Source: Megasphaera massiliensis (GTDB lineage: Bacteria; Bacillota; Negativicutes; Veillonellales; Megasphaeraceae). From it: a stretch of DNA of 35,868 nt. Every line of letters begins with the position of its first letter. Positions within the stretch are counted from its first letter, which is position 1. The DNA lies in contig NZ_HF954537.1 of the NCBI RefSeq assembly GCF_000455225.1, positions 884,835 through 920,702 on the forward strand, in the 5' to 3' direction. This document shows, piece by piece, positions 16,333 through 23,624 of this stretch. Position numbers and translations under genes: made by a program. The notes beneath the pieces are model-generated. The model did not search any database and was not told the origin of the DNA. It saw only the letters and a program-made list of their open reading frames with translations.

Positions 16333-16617
16333 TCACCTTCTCCTTTCAGCATGGGTCATGATATAGTTTTCTACCCGAACGAGTTCTCGGTTTGTCCGCA
16401 GGACCTGCGGCCGATAGGTAATCAGTACCGAACCCGTAAGGACGTTGATATCGACGTTATCGATTTCTTTATAGCTGGCAATATAGGCGTATACCTTGCG
16501 GCCCAATTCAGCATTGCCGATGAGTTTCTTACTGTGCAGGCGAATGCGGCCCGGTAAGTAAGACGAGATTGAGACAGAACGGATGATGAAGTCCCATTTC
16601 GACGTCGGAATAAACAT
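16333..16617 (-). CDS. Small HMA2-like protein
   Basis: A 94-residue protein consisting of a single HMA_2-like domain: SSYLPGRIRLHSKKLIGN, helix, then IDNVDINVLTGSVLITYRP. The same two blocks occur in the 210-residue neighbour, so the genes are probably paralogous in this domain. It lacks the CxxC of true copper/zinc chaperone HMA domains; the basic LPGRIR turn occupies that loop. No signal peptide or membrane helix is seen. It lies second in the operon, after the small glycine-zipper protein and a terminator hairpin, and 2 bases before the next ATG. A cytosolic regulatory or assembly subunit is a guess. Confidence 0.75.
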   Translation of the reverse strand: MFIPTSKWDFIIRSVSISSYLPGRIRLHSKKLIGNAELGRKVYAYIASYKEIDNVDINVLTGSVLITYRPQVLRTNRELVRVENYIMTHAERRR

Positions 16618-16647
16618 AAACGCAGCCCTTTCTATCTTTTTACCCTT

Positions 16648-16680
16648 TAAAAAAGACCGTTACCGAAAGGCAACAGTCTT
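16648..16680 (-). terminator. Terminator hairpin inside the metal cluster (attenuator candidate)
   Basis: On the minus strand AAGAC-TGTTGCC and GGTAACGGTCTT pair (one mismatch region) around a 4-base loop, followed by six T. It stands between the 72-residue gene and the HMA2-like genes, which have no other visible promoter. Confidence 0.7.
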
Positions 16681-16697
16681 CTTTTGACAGTCTGTAA

Positions 16698-16916
16698 TTA
16701 TTTTGCCTGTGCGGCTTCCTGAGCTGCAATCATGTCTTCTAATTCTTCCTTCTGGCGCTGCAATTCAGCGAGGGGAACGGACGCCGTCAAAGCGCCGGCT
16801 GCCGGCTGCTGCATAGCCAAGAGCTGCTGTTCACGTTCGGACATTAATTTGTAGCCGAAAACCCCTGCGACGACACCAATACCTAAGCCAATCCAAAAAT
16901 CCGTATTCTGAAACAT
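16698..16916 (-). CDS. Small glycine-zipper membrane protein with a coiled coil
   Basis: A 72-residue protein: one N-terminal membrane helix (about 7-24, FWIGLGIGVVAGVFGY) with G10-x3-G14-x3-G18, an Ala/Gln-rich linker, and a heptad-like helix at about 50-70 (LAELQRQKEELEDMIAAQ). ATG 16916 is used because AAGGGAG stands nine bases before it; the upstream ATG at 16925 has no spacing. No Cys or His cluster is seen, so it is not itself a metal binder. It is the first gene behind a perfect promoter and just before the metal ATPase set. The layout recalls PacL, the small membrane protein that forms platforms with the CtpC pump in mycobacteria; homology is not claimed. Confidence 0.7.
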   Translation of the reverse strand: MFQNTDFWIGLGIGVVAGVFGYKLMSEREQQLLAMQQPAAGALTASVPLAELQRQKEELEDMIAAQEAAQAK

Positions 16917-16961
16917 ACGACACATCTCCCTTTTTAATAATCTATACCAAAATCTGCTTTT

Positions 16962-16990
16962 ATTATAAAGTGTATTTCTTCACATGTCAA
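16962..16990 (-). promoter_or_regulatory. Consensus promoter of the metal ATPase cluster
   Basis: Minus-strand TTGACA (16985-16990), 17 bases, TATAAT (16962-16967): both hexamers perfect. The leader to the ATG at 16916 is only about 40 bases, with no riboswitch-sized space and no clear dyad. Confidence 0.85.
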
Positions 16991-17035
16991 TATCGTTTAT
17001 CAGTTTCATTATAACTTTTTGGTCTAAACAACCAT

Positions 17036-17071
17036 AAAAAAAGATACTCCGCCCATATCGAAGTATCTTTT
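17036..17071 (-). terminator. Minus-strand terminator beyond the kinase-like gene, likely for the dprA operon
   Basis: AAAGATACT (17040-17048) pairs with AGTATCTTT (17062-17070); on the minus strand seven T follow. The only minus-strand gene that could read into it is dprA, about 870 bases away. Confidence 0.65.
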
Positions 17072-17138
17072 AGAATGCTCAAACCCTGTATTTTACTGAT
17101 ATTTTAAAGAGGATTCCATTTCTTTTACAGCCCAAATT

Positions 17139-17147
17139 TGCTATAAT
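17139..17147 (+). promoter_or_regulatory. Extended -10 promoter of the kinase-like gene
   Basis: TGCTATAAT is a perfect extended -10 element about 80 bases before the start at 17229. No strong -35 is seen. Confidence 0.5.
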
Positions 17148-17228
17148 CAACTCATACCCCATGTATGAATCGGGTAAATATTGAAACCATGTCTTACTAA
17201 TAGAACTAAATAGAAAGGTGTGACTCTC

Positions 17229-17948
17229 TTGTTCAATCCGTCTCTCTTCAAAAAGGTTCAGGAAGTAATCGCCGAAAACCCGGATAAACGGGTTCTCCCC
17301 CTTTCTTTCGATGGAATGAACTACTTTATCAAACGCCGCATGAGTAATGGCCGCAACGCCTTTGCCAAACAGAATCCGTCGGCCGCTTTTTGGTGTGAAG
17401 CCTATAAAATCATGACTGTCAATTCCCGCCTGCCCTTGGCTCCGAAAATCGTCCTTCTCGACGAAGATTTTTTCGTCATGGAAAATGTCGGCAGAACCCT
17501 TCAAGGCGTCGCCAAAGAAGAAGCCTATGCCGACGTCCGTCTCAAAGCCTTTACCAAAGCCGGAGAAAGCCTGGCCCGACTCCACGTCGCCGGACTGCAC
17601 CACGGCCGCCCGGCCTTGCGGGATATCGCCTATGACCGGGAAAGGGATGCCATTACCCTCCTTGACTGGGAAAACGAAAAGAAATTTATCCATGCGCCGG
17701 CCGCCGTCCTCGATCTCTTTCTCTTCGTTCACAGCTGTTTCCGTGAAAACTGGTCCGATCATGCCCTCATCGATGCCGCCATGACGGGCTATACCTCCGT
17801 CGAAGGCAGTAAGCGAACCCTGAAGGGGGTGAAAGAGCTCATTCACGACTACAATACCCTCTTCTATGTCTGTCACGTCCTGCGCCCCTTCGGCTGGATC
17901 GATGTCGTCTCCGTCGATAAGACGCGACACTACATTTCGCACCTATAA
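17229..17948 (+). CDS. Lipopolysaccharide-kinase-like (Kdo/WaaP superfamily) protein
   Basis: A 239-residue small kinase-fold protein. It has an N-lobe lysine candidate in NYFIKRRM (about 32-38), an Asp/Glu-rich hinge (LLDEDFFVMENVG), and a catalytic loop HHGRPALRDIAYD (124-136) followed by LLDWENE (D146, E148), corresponding to the HGD-like and D-F-G-like loops of the lipopolysaccharide kinase/phosphotransferase superfamily. The catalytic loop lacks the usual HxD Asp in place, so activity needs testing. In a diderm, phosphorylation of lipid A-core sugars at the inner membrane is plausible. TTG at 17229 fits the AGAAAGG site better than GTG at 17220. Its end overlaps the end of dprA by 6 bases. 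Confidence 0.75.
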   Translation: MFNPSLFKKVQEVIAENPDKRVLPLSFDGMNYFIKRRMSNGRNAFAKQNPSAAFWCEAYKIMTVNSRLPLAPKIVLLDEDFFVMENVGRTLQGVAKEEAYADVRLKAFTKAGESLARLHVAGLHHGRPALRDIAYDRERDAITLLDWENEKKFIHAPAAVLDLFLFVHSCFRENWSDHALIDAAMTGYTSVEGSKRTLKGVKELIHDYNTLFYVCHVLRPFGWIDVVSVDKTRHYISHL

Positions 17949-19067
17949 TTGAAGATTTGCCGCAGCACAGCGAATATAGCCGCCGGGGAGTTCCTCGACG
18001 GCTTTTTTGAGCTGCAGCCGAAGGAGTGTATGCAGCAGTTTGGGAAGAGGCAATCCCGTCGCCGGCAGCAAGTCTTCAGCCGGAATGGCCCGCTCCATCG
18101 ATAGGGCCGCTAACACTTGTTTTTCCGTCTCATCGAGGTCGACCGCTTCTCCGGCCCCAGCAGCCGTCGGAATGAGCCATCCTCGATTTTGAAAGACCTG
18201 TAAAATATCCTCCGTATCGGTAAGAGCCATGGCCCCCATCTGCAGCAGGCGATTCGTCCCCTTACTGGTCTCGGCAAAAATACTGCCGGGCATGGCAAAG
18301 ACATCACGCCCTTCCTCTAAGGCAAAGTCGGCCGTAATGAGGGATCCGCTGCCAAGGGCCGCTTCGATGACGACGGTGGCCGCCGCCATGCCGGCGATAA
18401 TCCGATTGCGGGCGGGAAAATGCTGGGCCCGCGGCTCGGTCCCGAAGGTATATTCCGAAAGGATGGCCCCGCCATTTTCAACAACCTCTCGAAATAGCCG
18501 CTTATTTTCCCGCGGATAGGTCCGATCGAGGCCGTTGGCCACGACGACAATCGTTCGCCCCTTCCCTTTCAAAGCTCCCGTATGAATCCGCGTATCGATG
18601 CCCCGGGCCCCTCCGCTGACCAAGGTGATCCCCCGTTCAGCCAGACTCATGGCCAAGGTTTCAGCAGCGTTCAGCCCGTAGGGGCTGGCCTTTCGAGAAC
18701 CGACCATGGCCAAGGTATACCGATCGGCTGCCAGCGTTCCCTGACAAAAGAGGACCAACGGCGGCTGGGCAATGAAGGGCAGCCAGCAGGGATAGTCGTC
18801 GTCCCACAAGGCAATGGGCCGGACGCCATAAAAAGAAATTTTGCGGGAAAACCCGTCCCAATCAAAAACGTTACGTTCTTCAATAAGTTTACCAAAAGAA
18901 GCTGACGAAAATCGAAGCCGACGCCGCAGCTCGTCGTCCCACGGCGCATTCCAGGCAGCTTTAGCCGAACGATAACGGTCGAGGATCGTCTTCAAGCGCC
19001 GACTGCCGAGACCGGGAAGGGATTGCAGGGCCGCTGCATACATCGTTTCTTCCGTGATGCCACGCAC
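17943..19067 (-). CDS. dprA: DNA-processing protein DprA
   Basis: A 374-residue DprA (Smf), the loader of RecA onto incoming single-stranded DNA in natural transformation. The N-terminal ~70 residues hold a helix-hairpin-helix-like SAM region (SLPGLGSRRL). The Rossmann core has MVGSRKASPYG (G123-R125), SGGARGID (151-158), the FPARNRIIAG block (217-226) and GSGSLITADFALEEGR. A C-terminal winged helix (about 310-365) completes it, the full three-part layout. The GTG start at 19067 is well supported by GGAGGTGACGCT. It lies 13 bases after comM. Convergent overlap with the kinase-like gene is noted as a finding. Confidence 0.96.
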   Translation of the reverse strand: MRGITEETMYAAALQSLPGLGSRRLKTILDRYRSAKAAWNAPWDDELRRRLRFSSASFGKLIEERNVFDWDGFSRKISFYGVRPIALWDDDYPCWLPFIAQPPLVLFCQGTLAADRYTLAMVGSRKASPYGLNAAETLAMSLAERGITLVSGGARGIDTRIHTGALKGKGRTIVVVANGLDRTYPRENKRLFREVVENGGAILSEYTFGTEPRAQHFPARNRIIAGMAAATVVIEAALGSGSLITADFALEEGRDVFAMPGSIFAETSKGTNRLLQMGAMALTDTEDILQVFQNRGWLIPTAAGAGEAVDLDETEKQVLAALSMERAIPAEDLLPATGLPLPKLLHTLLRLQLKKAVEELPGGYIRCAAANLQL

Positions 19068-19080
19068 AGCGTCACCTCCG

Positions 19081-20586
19081 TTACAGTTTATTGCGGTAGC
19101 TGATGGCTTCGGCTACATGATGTTCTTCAATCTCCTCGGCGCCGGACAGGTCAGCAATAGTCTGGGCCACCTTGATGAGCCGGTCGTAGCTGCGAGCGCT
19201 GAGGCGAAGAAGGTCAAAAGCCTCTTTCAGCATATCGCGAGCCGGCGGGCTCAAGCAACACGTCTCCTTGATTTTTCGGTGCCCCATATGGGCATTGCAA
19301 TAACAGTCATAAGGCGACAGCCGTGCCGCTTGCCGCTCCCGAGCCAGAAGGACCCGGTCCCGTATCGTCGCCGACGTCTCGGCTCCACTGCTCGCTACCA
19401 GATCACCGTAAGCCGGCCGGGCTACGCGAACGTGGAGATCGATACGGTCCAGCAAGGGACCTGAAATCTTATGGGTATAGCGATGGCGGTTGTTTTCAGA
19501 ACAAGTACAATCGTCGTCAAATCCATAGCGGCCACAGGGACAGGGATTCATGGCCGCCACCAGGACGAACCGTGAAGGATAGGATAAGGCAGCATTGACT
19601 CTGGCGATGTGGACGATGCCGTCTTCCAGGGGCTGACGCAATACTTCCAGTACCGACCGGGGAAACTCCGGCAATTCGTCGAGAAAGAGGACGCCATGAT
19701 GACTGAGGGTCACTTCGCCGGGATGAGGAATCGTTCCGCCGCCGACAAGTCCGGCCCGGGAGATGGTATGGTGAGGACTTCTAAAGGGACGCCTTTGCAT
19801 GAGCTGCCCTTCGCGAAGGAGTCCGGCGACACTGTAGATTTTCGTCACCTCTAAGGCTTCCTTCTTCCCCAAGGGCGGCAAAATCGTTGGAATCCGTTTG
19901 GCCAGCATAGTCTTACCGCTTCCGGGCGGACCGATCATTAAAATATTGTGACCACCGGCGGCCGCGATTTCAAGGGCCCGTTTGGCTTCGACCTGTCCTT
20001 GTACTTCGGAAAAATCGAGGTCGTAATCGAGGATATCGGACAACCGTTCTTGAGCCGTAACGGGCTTTAAAGGCGCCTCGCCCTTCAAATGACCGGCAAC
20101 ACAGGACAAGGACTCGGCCGTATAGACCGTAACGGACGGACAAAGGAGAGCTTCGGCGCCATTTTTCGGACTCACAAAAACGGACTTCACGCCTTGAGCA
20201 GCCCCTTCGATAACCATGGGCAGGACGCCGTTTATGGGCCGTATCTCTCCATCGAGAGCCAATTCTCCTAAAAAGAGGCAGTCCGTGCAGGCTTCCAACG
20301 GAATCTGGCCGCTCGAGGCCAAGATAGCCACAGCCAGTCCCAAATCGAGGCCGGACGTATCCTTCTTCAAATCGGCCGGTGCCAAGTTGACCGTCAGGCG
20401 GCGCATGGGGAACTCATAGCCGCTGTTCTTGATGGCCGCTCGTACCCGCTCCTTGGCTTCTTTGACCGACGTCGAGGCCAAACCTACCAAATCAAAAGAC
20501 GGCAAGCCGTTGGATATATCCGTTTCGACGGCGATGACGTGGCCGCCGAGGCCCAAGGTCGCCGCCCCTGAAATACGTGCAAACAT
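19081..20586 (-). CDS. comM: YifB/ComM family Mg-chelatase-like AAA+ ATPase
   Basis: A 501-residue ComM/YifB protein, normal length. The N-terminal ChlI domain opens with MFARISGAATLGLGGHVIAVETDI and NGLPSFDLVGL; the AAA+ core has GPPGSGKT (219-226), GVLFLDELPEF (Walker B) and NPCPCGRYG, with C-terminal RIDLHV and SARSYDR. ComM is a DNA helicase that promotes branch migration during transformation in Gram-negative bacteria. ATG 20586 follows an AGGCGGTGA site; longer upstream readings overlap yraN. Second gene of yraN-comM-dprA, four bases after yraN, so this is a small DNA-uptake processing operon. Confidence 0.95.
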   Translation of the reverse strand: MFARISGAATLGLGGHVIAVETDISNGLPSFDLVGLASTSVKEAKERVRAAIKNSGYEFPMRRLTVNLAPADLKKDTSGLDLGLAVAILASSGQIPLEACTDCLFLGELALDGEIRPINGVLPMVIEGAAQGVKSVFVSPKNGAEALLCPSVTVYTAESLSCVAGHLKGEAPLKPVTAQERLSDILDYDLDFSEVQGQVEAKRALEIAAAGGHNILMIGPPGSGKTMLAKRIPTILPPLGKKEALEVTKIYSVAGLLREGQLMQRRPFRSPHHTISRAGLVGGGTIPHPGEVTLSHHGVLFLDELPEFPRSVLEVLRQPLEDGIVHIARVNAALSYPSRFVLVAAMNPCPCGRYGFDDDCTCSENNRHRYTHKISGPLLDRIDLHVRVARPAYGDLVASSGAETSATIRDRVLLARERQAARLSPYDCYCNAHMGHRKIKETCCLSPPARDMLKEAFDLLRLSARSYDRLIKVAQTIADLSGAEEIEEHHVAEAISYRNKL

Positions 20587-20590
20587 GAAG

Positions 20591-20962
20591 TCACCGCCTT
20601 TCCGCCAAAAAGGCATGGACGACGTGACGGATGACAGGCTGATCGTCGACTCCCGGCCAGACTTCGATGACGTCAAAGCGACAGGGCTTATCCCATAGTC
20701 GGAACTGTTTCAGATAGCCCGAGGCGACGGACGTGATTTTCTGCCGCTTCCGCCATTCGACGGCCTCACAAGGCCTGCCGTAACGCTCGGATCTTCGCGT
20801 CTTGACTTCGATAAAAACAAGGGTCCGTCCATGGTCGGCAATAATATCGATTTCACCCATGCGATTGCGGTAGTTGCAGCAGCGGATGCGATAATCCGTC
20901 TGATGCCGTATATAAGCCAGGGCCGCCTGTTCTCCATAATAGCCTAAAAGCTTTGTTTCCAT
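20591..20962 (-). CDS. yraN: YraN/UPF0102 family endonuclease-like protein
   Basis: A 123-residue UPF0102 protein. The conserved nuclease-fold elements are GYYGEQAALAYI, NYRNRMGEIDIIADHG and TLVFIEVKTRRSERYG, matching the E-x(n)-D-x(n)-ExK pattern (E and D in GEIDII, EVK). Catalysis has not been firmly shown for the family. ATG 20962 is preferred over the GTG at 20980 on the GGGGAAGG spacing. It leads the yraN-comM-dprA operon. A perfect TATAAT (20996-21001) without a clear -35 lies just upstream. Confidence 0.9.
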   Translation of the reverse strand: METKLLGYYGEQAALAYIRHQTDYRIRCCNYRNRMGEIDIIADHGRTLVFIEVKTRRSERYGRPCEAVEWRKRQKITSVASGYLKQFRLWDKPCRFDVIEVWPGVDDQPVIRHVVHAFLAERR

Positions 20963-20995
20963 GATACCTTCCCCTTTCACGTGGTTATTCCTTCC

Positions 20996-21001
20996 ATTAT
21001 A
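20996..21001 (-). promoter_or_regulatory. Candidate -10 of the yraN-comM-dprA operon
   Basis: Minus-strand TATAAT about 35 bases before the yraN ATG; no matching -35 is visible. It lies directly after the terminator of the upstream operon. Confidence 0.35.
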
Positions 21002-21024
21002 ACCGTCACGGATTAAAGGGGCGT

Positions 21025-21052
21025 AAAAAAAAGACCCTCACGGGTCTTTTTT
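21025..21052 (-). terminator. Terminator of the hrcA-to-hinT operon
   Basis: AAAAGACCC-TCAC-GGGTCTTTT (21029-21037, 21042-21050) with A/T runs on both sides. It lies 13 bases after the 42-residue gene and closes the long chaperone/RNA-modification operon. Confidence 0.88.
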
Positions 21053-21065
21053 CATGAAAGAATCA

Positions 21066-21194
21066 TTAGATTTTATGAATGGCTAAAAAGATGACCAGGC
21101 CGATGAGGAGTACGATGGCGATAATACGAGTAATCGAGGCCAAGGAAATCCGAACAGCCTTCTGCGCCCTTCTTTGCGGCCGACGCTCACTCAT
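21066..21194 (-). CDS. 42-residue single-pass membrane protein overlapping hinT
   Basis: Read by eye because it is short: MSERRPQRRAQKAV (basic head), then one hydrophobic helix (ISLASITRIIAIVLLIGLVIFLAI) and a short KI tail. The start ATG overlaps the TGA of the histidine-triad gene as ATGA, the arrangement of translational coupling, and the stop TAA is followed by a terminator 13 bases on. Its basic head and single helix suggest a positive-inside inner-membrane peptide. I recognise no family. The full-frame fit between hinT and the terminator makes a real gene likely. Confidence 0.6.
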   Translation of the reverse strand: MSERRPQRRAQKAVRISLASITRIIAIVLLIGLVIFLAIHKI

Positions 21195-21535
21195 ACGCCG
21201 GGCCATGCCATTTCCTTGCCGCCTAAGATATGGGCGTGCATATGATGAACGGTCTGACCGGCTTTTTCTCCCGTATTGAATACGACGCGGAAGCCGTCCT
21301 TATCGAGGTTCATGACCTGAGCGACTTTCTGGATCGCATAGAGCATCTTGCCGGCTATATCGGCATCATCCGGCGTCAGGGCAGCAATGCTCTGAACGTG
21401 TTTTTTGGGAATGACCAAAACGTGTACCGGTGCAACAGGATTGATGTCCTTGAAGGCGAAGAAATTGTCGTCTTCCCAAACCTTAGTGCTGGGGATATCC
21501 CCGGCGATGATCTTGCAGAAAATGCAGTCTTCCAT
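21191..21535 (-). CDS. hinT: Histidine-triad nucleotide-binding protein (HinT-type)
   Basis: A 114-residue HIT protein, the exact length of bacterial HinT. MEDCIFCKIIAGDIPS opens it (C4, C7 typical), and the triad H98-x-H100-x-H102 lies in TVHHMHAHILGG near the end. These enzymes hydrolyse adenosine phosphoramidates. ATG 21535 with GGAGGAATTTATT is clear; longer frames are shadows of mtaB. It lies 49 bases after mtaB and ends in an ATGA overlap with the small membrane gene. Confidence 0.94.
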   Translation of the reverse strand: MEDCIFCKIIAGDIPSTKVWEDDNFFAFKDINPVAPVHVLVIPKKHVQSIAALTPDDADIAGKMLYAIQKVAQVMNLDKDGFRVVFNTGEKAGQTVHHMHAHILGGKEMAWPGV

Positions 21536-21584
21536 AATAAATTCCTCCTTCTGGATACGGCAAATCAGGCTTACGAGCCTTTCC

Positions 21585-22892
21585 TCAAAGGGCCTCGGCC
21601 AAGAGCTTCTTGCCATCCGTTCCGACAAGGGCTACGGAAACGACCGTCCGCTGTGAGCCTTCCGGCAGTCCCTTCACGGCGACGCGTTCATAGTTTCCCG
21701 TAAAGCCTTCCCCTTCAGTCCCTTCCTGAGTTTCGATGAGAACCGACGCCTTGGTCCCGACGAGAGATTCGAGGAGCGCCGCTTTTTGACGGGCCGACAA
21801 TTCATTGACCAATTCGACGCGGCGTTTCTTTTCAGCCGTATCGATTTGACCGCTCATGGTCGCTGCCGGCGTCCCTTTACGCGGCGAATAAGGAAAAGCG
21901 TGAATATGGGAAAAATTAAGGCGTTTCAAGGTCTCCATCGTCTCTTCAAAAAGGGCCTCGGTCTCACCGGGAAAGCCTAAGATCAGATCCGTTGAAACGG
22001 TCAGGCCGTCGATGCGGCTGCGCAGACGAGCAATCAAGGCTTCATATTCGGCAACGGTATAATGGCGGTTCATAGCCTTCAACACGGCATCGGACCCCGC
22101 CTGAAGCGGCAGATGCAGATGACGGCAAATTCGATCCGAGCTGTTCATGACGGCAATCATCTCGTCGTCGATTTCCAGCGATTCAATAGAACCCATGCGG
22201 ATACGGGACACATCCGTTTCTTTGACCAGCCGGTCGAGGATGTGAGCCAGCGACGGATGATCGTCGAGATCACGACCATAGGCGCCGAGATGGATGCCGG
22301 TCAGGACGATTTCCTTAAAGCCGGCAGCGACGAGGCGTTTCGCTTCGGCAATGACGGCATCGGGACGGCGGGACTTCAAAACACCTCGCGTATAGGGAAT
22401 GATGCAGTAGGCACAGAAATTATTGCACCCTTCCTGGATTTTCAGGTCTGCCCGCGTATGCTCGACGGCCGACGGATAGAGGGGAATTTCCTCAAACTCA
22501 TCATGCCGGCGCACGTCATGGACGGCTGTAAAAGCTTCATCACGACCATTAGCGAGTAAATCACCGACGATAGAGACGATGCGTTTTCGTTCGTTCGTCC
22601 CGACGACGGCATCGACTTCGGGCATGGACGAAAGCAACTCCGGGTCAAGCTGGGCGTAGCAGCCGGTGACGATGACCTTAGCCGCTTCGTTGCGCTTCTT
22701 GGTCCGCCGAATGAGTTGACGTGACTTCTTTTCACCGACTTGGGTGACCGAACAGGTATTGATGATATAGACGTCGGCAGGGCCGTTAAAATCAGCTTCT
22801 TCAAAGCCAGACTGAAGAAATAAGCCCCGTATGCTGTCCGTATCGTATTGGTTGACACGACAGCCCAGGGTCGCAAAAGCAATAGTTGGCAT
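21585..22892 (-). CDS. mtaB: tRNA (N6-threonylcarbamoyladenosine(37)-C2)-methylthiotransferase MtaB
   Basis: A 435-residue radical-SAM methylthiotransferase. N-terminal cluster cysteines C11, C47 and C78 (TLGCRVNQYDT, NTCSVT, VTGCYA) and the radical SAM CxxxCxxC at C156, C160 and C163 (EGCNNFCAYC) are all present, with a C-terminal TRAM domain. MtaB (YqeV) converts t6A37 to ms2t6A37 in tRNAs reading ANN codons. Its ATG overlaps the rsmE stop as TAATG. The order prmA-rsmE-mtaB matches yqeT-yqeU-yqeV of Bacillus. Confidence 0.96.
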   Translation of the reverse strand: MPTIAFATLGCRVNQYDTDSIRGLFLQSGFEEADFNGPADVYIINTCSVTQVGEKKSRQLIRRTKKRNEAAKVIVTGCYAQLDPELLSSMPEVDAVVGTNERKRIVSIVGDLLANGRDEAFTAVHDVRRHDEFEEIPLYPSAVEHTRADLKIQEGCNNFCAYCIIPYTRGVLKSRRPDAVIAEAKRLVAAGFKEIVLTGIHLGAYGRDLDDHPSLAHILDRLVKETDVSRIRMGSIESLEIDDEMIAVMNSSDRICRHLHLPLQAGSDAVLKAMNRHYTVAEYEALIARLRSRIDGLTVSTDLILGFPGETEALFEETMETLKRLNFSHIHAFPYSPRKGTPAATMSGQIDTAEKKRRVELVNELSARQKAALLESLVGTKASVLIETQEGTEGEGFTGNYERVAVKGLPEGSQRTVVSVALVGTDGKKLLAEAL

Positions 22893-23620
22893 TACTTGAA
22901 TCCTCTTTCGTACATAATGATAGATAAGGCCGCCAACGACGCCGTTTCAGCCCGCAGGATCCGCGGTCCGAGAGAGACCGTGCGGCACCAGGCAAAGTGC
23001 TGTTCAGCGTAGGCGATTTCCTTTTCGGCATAACCGCCTTCAGGACCGATGGCAATGACGACATCACCGGTCCGCACGTCGCGGCAGGCTTCGGCCAGCG
23101 GCGCCGTTTCCCGTTCATAGGGAAGGATGCAGCGCGTATCGGCATAAGCGTCGACAAAGTCCGTAAAATTCATGACCGGTGCCACTTCGGGCACGTCGTC
23201 GCGGCCGCATTGCTTAGCCCCTTCCAGGGCCAGGCGCTGCCACCGTTCAAGGCGGGACTTCTGCCGTTTATCATCTAATTTTACTACACAATATTCCATT
23301 TGTACAGGAACGATTCGGCTGGCGCCGAGCTCCGTCGCCTTTTGGATGACCCAGTCGAACTTGTCGCCTTTTAAGATACCGGCTGCCAACGTGACCGCCC
23401 CTGACGACGCCGCCGGCTCGGACAACTTTTTGGCCGGCGTCAAATAAGCCGAATGACCTTCGATGCGAGTAATGAAGCATTCATAGGTCGTACCGGTCAC
23501 ATCGGTGACGGGAATGGTGTCGCCTACGGTGTGGCGCAGGACGAGGACGACGTGACGGGCGTCGTCGGCCGATAATTCAAAGGTCCCACAAATGGGAAAA
23601 TCCGTGAAAATCTTACGCAT
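22892..23620 (-). CDS. rsmE: 16S rRNA (uracil(1498)-N3)-methyltransferase RsmE
   Basis: A 242-residue SPOUT methyltransferase. The N-terminal PUA-like domain (HVVLVLRHTVGDTI) is followed by the knot: VIAIGPEGGYAEKEIA, then VSLGPRILRAETASLAALSI, the classic RsmE C-terminus. It methylates U1498 of 16S rRNA in the small subunit. Starts four bases after the prmA stop with GAGGTGAGATC before ATG 23620 and overlaps mtaB by one base. Confidence 0.96.
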   Translation of the reverse strand: MRKIFTDFPICGTFELSADDARHVVLVLRHTVGDTIPVTDVTGTTYECFITRIEGHSAYLTPAKKLSEPAASSGAVTLAAGILKGDKFDWVIQKATELGASRIVPVQMEYCVVKLDDKRQKSRLERWQRLALEGAKQCGRDDVPEVAPVMNFTDFVDAYADTRCILPYERETAPLAEACRDVRTGDVVIAIGPEGGYAEKEIAYAEQHFAWCRTVSLGPRILRAETASLAALSIIMYERGFK

Positions 23621-23624
23621 GATC

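Noticed and set aside
16926-17228. Metal-sensing riboswitch before the ATPase cluster
   Set aside because: The leader from the promoter to the first ATG is only about 40 bases, too short for known Mn or Ni/Co riboswitches.
17079-17942. 287-codon minus-strand frame opposite the kinase-like gene
   Set aside because: The plus-strand frame has the kinase motifs, promoter and ribosome site; the minus frame shows no domain.
20587-20676. ComM start at 20676
   Set aside because: The extra 30 residues are a shadow of yraN; family start MFARISG is at 20586 with a ribosome site.
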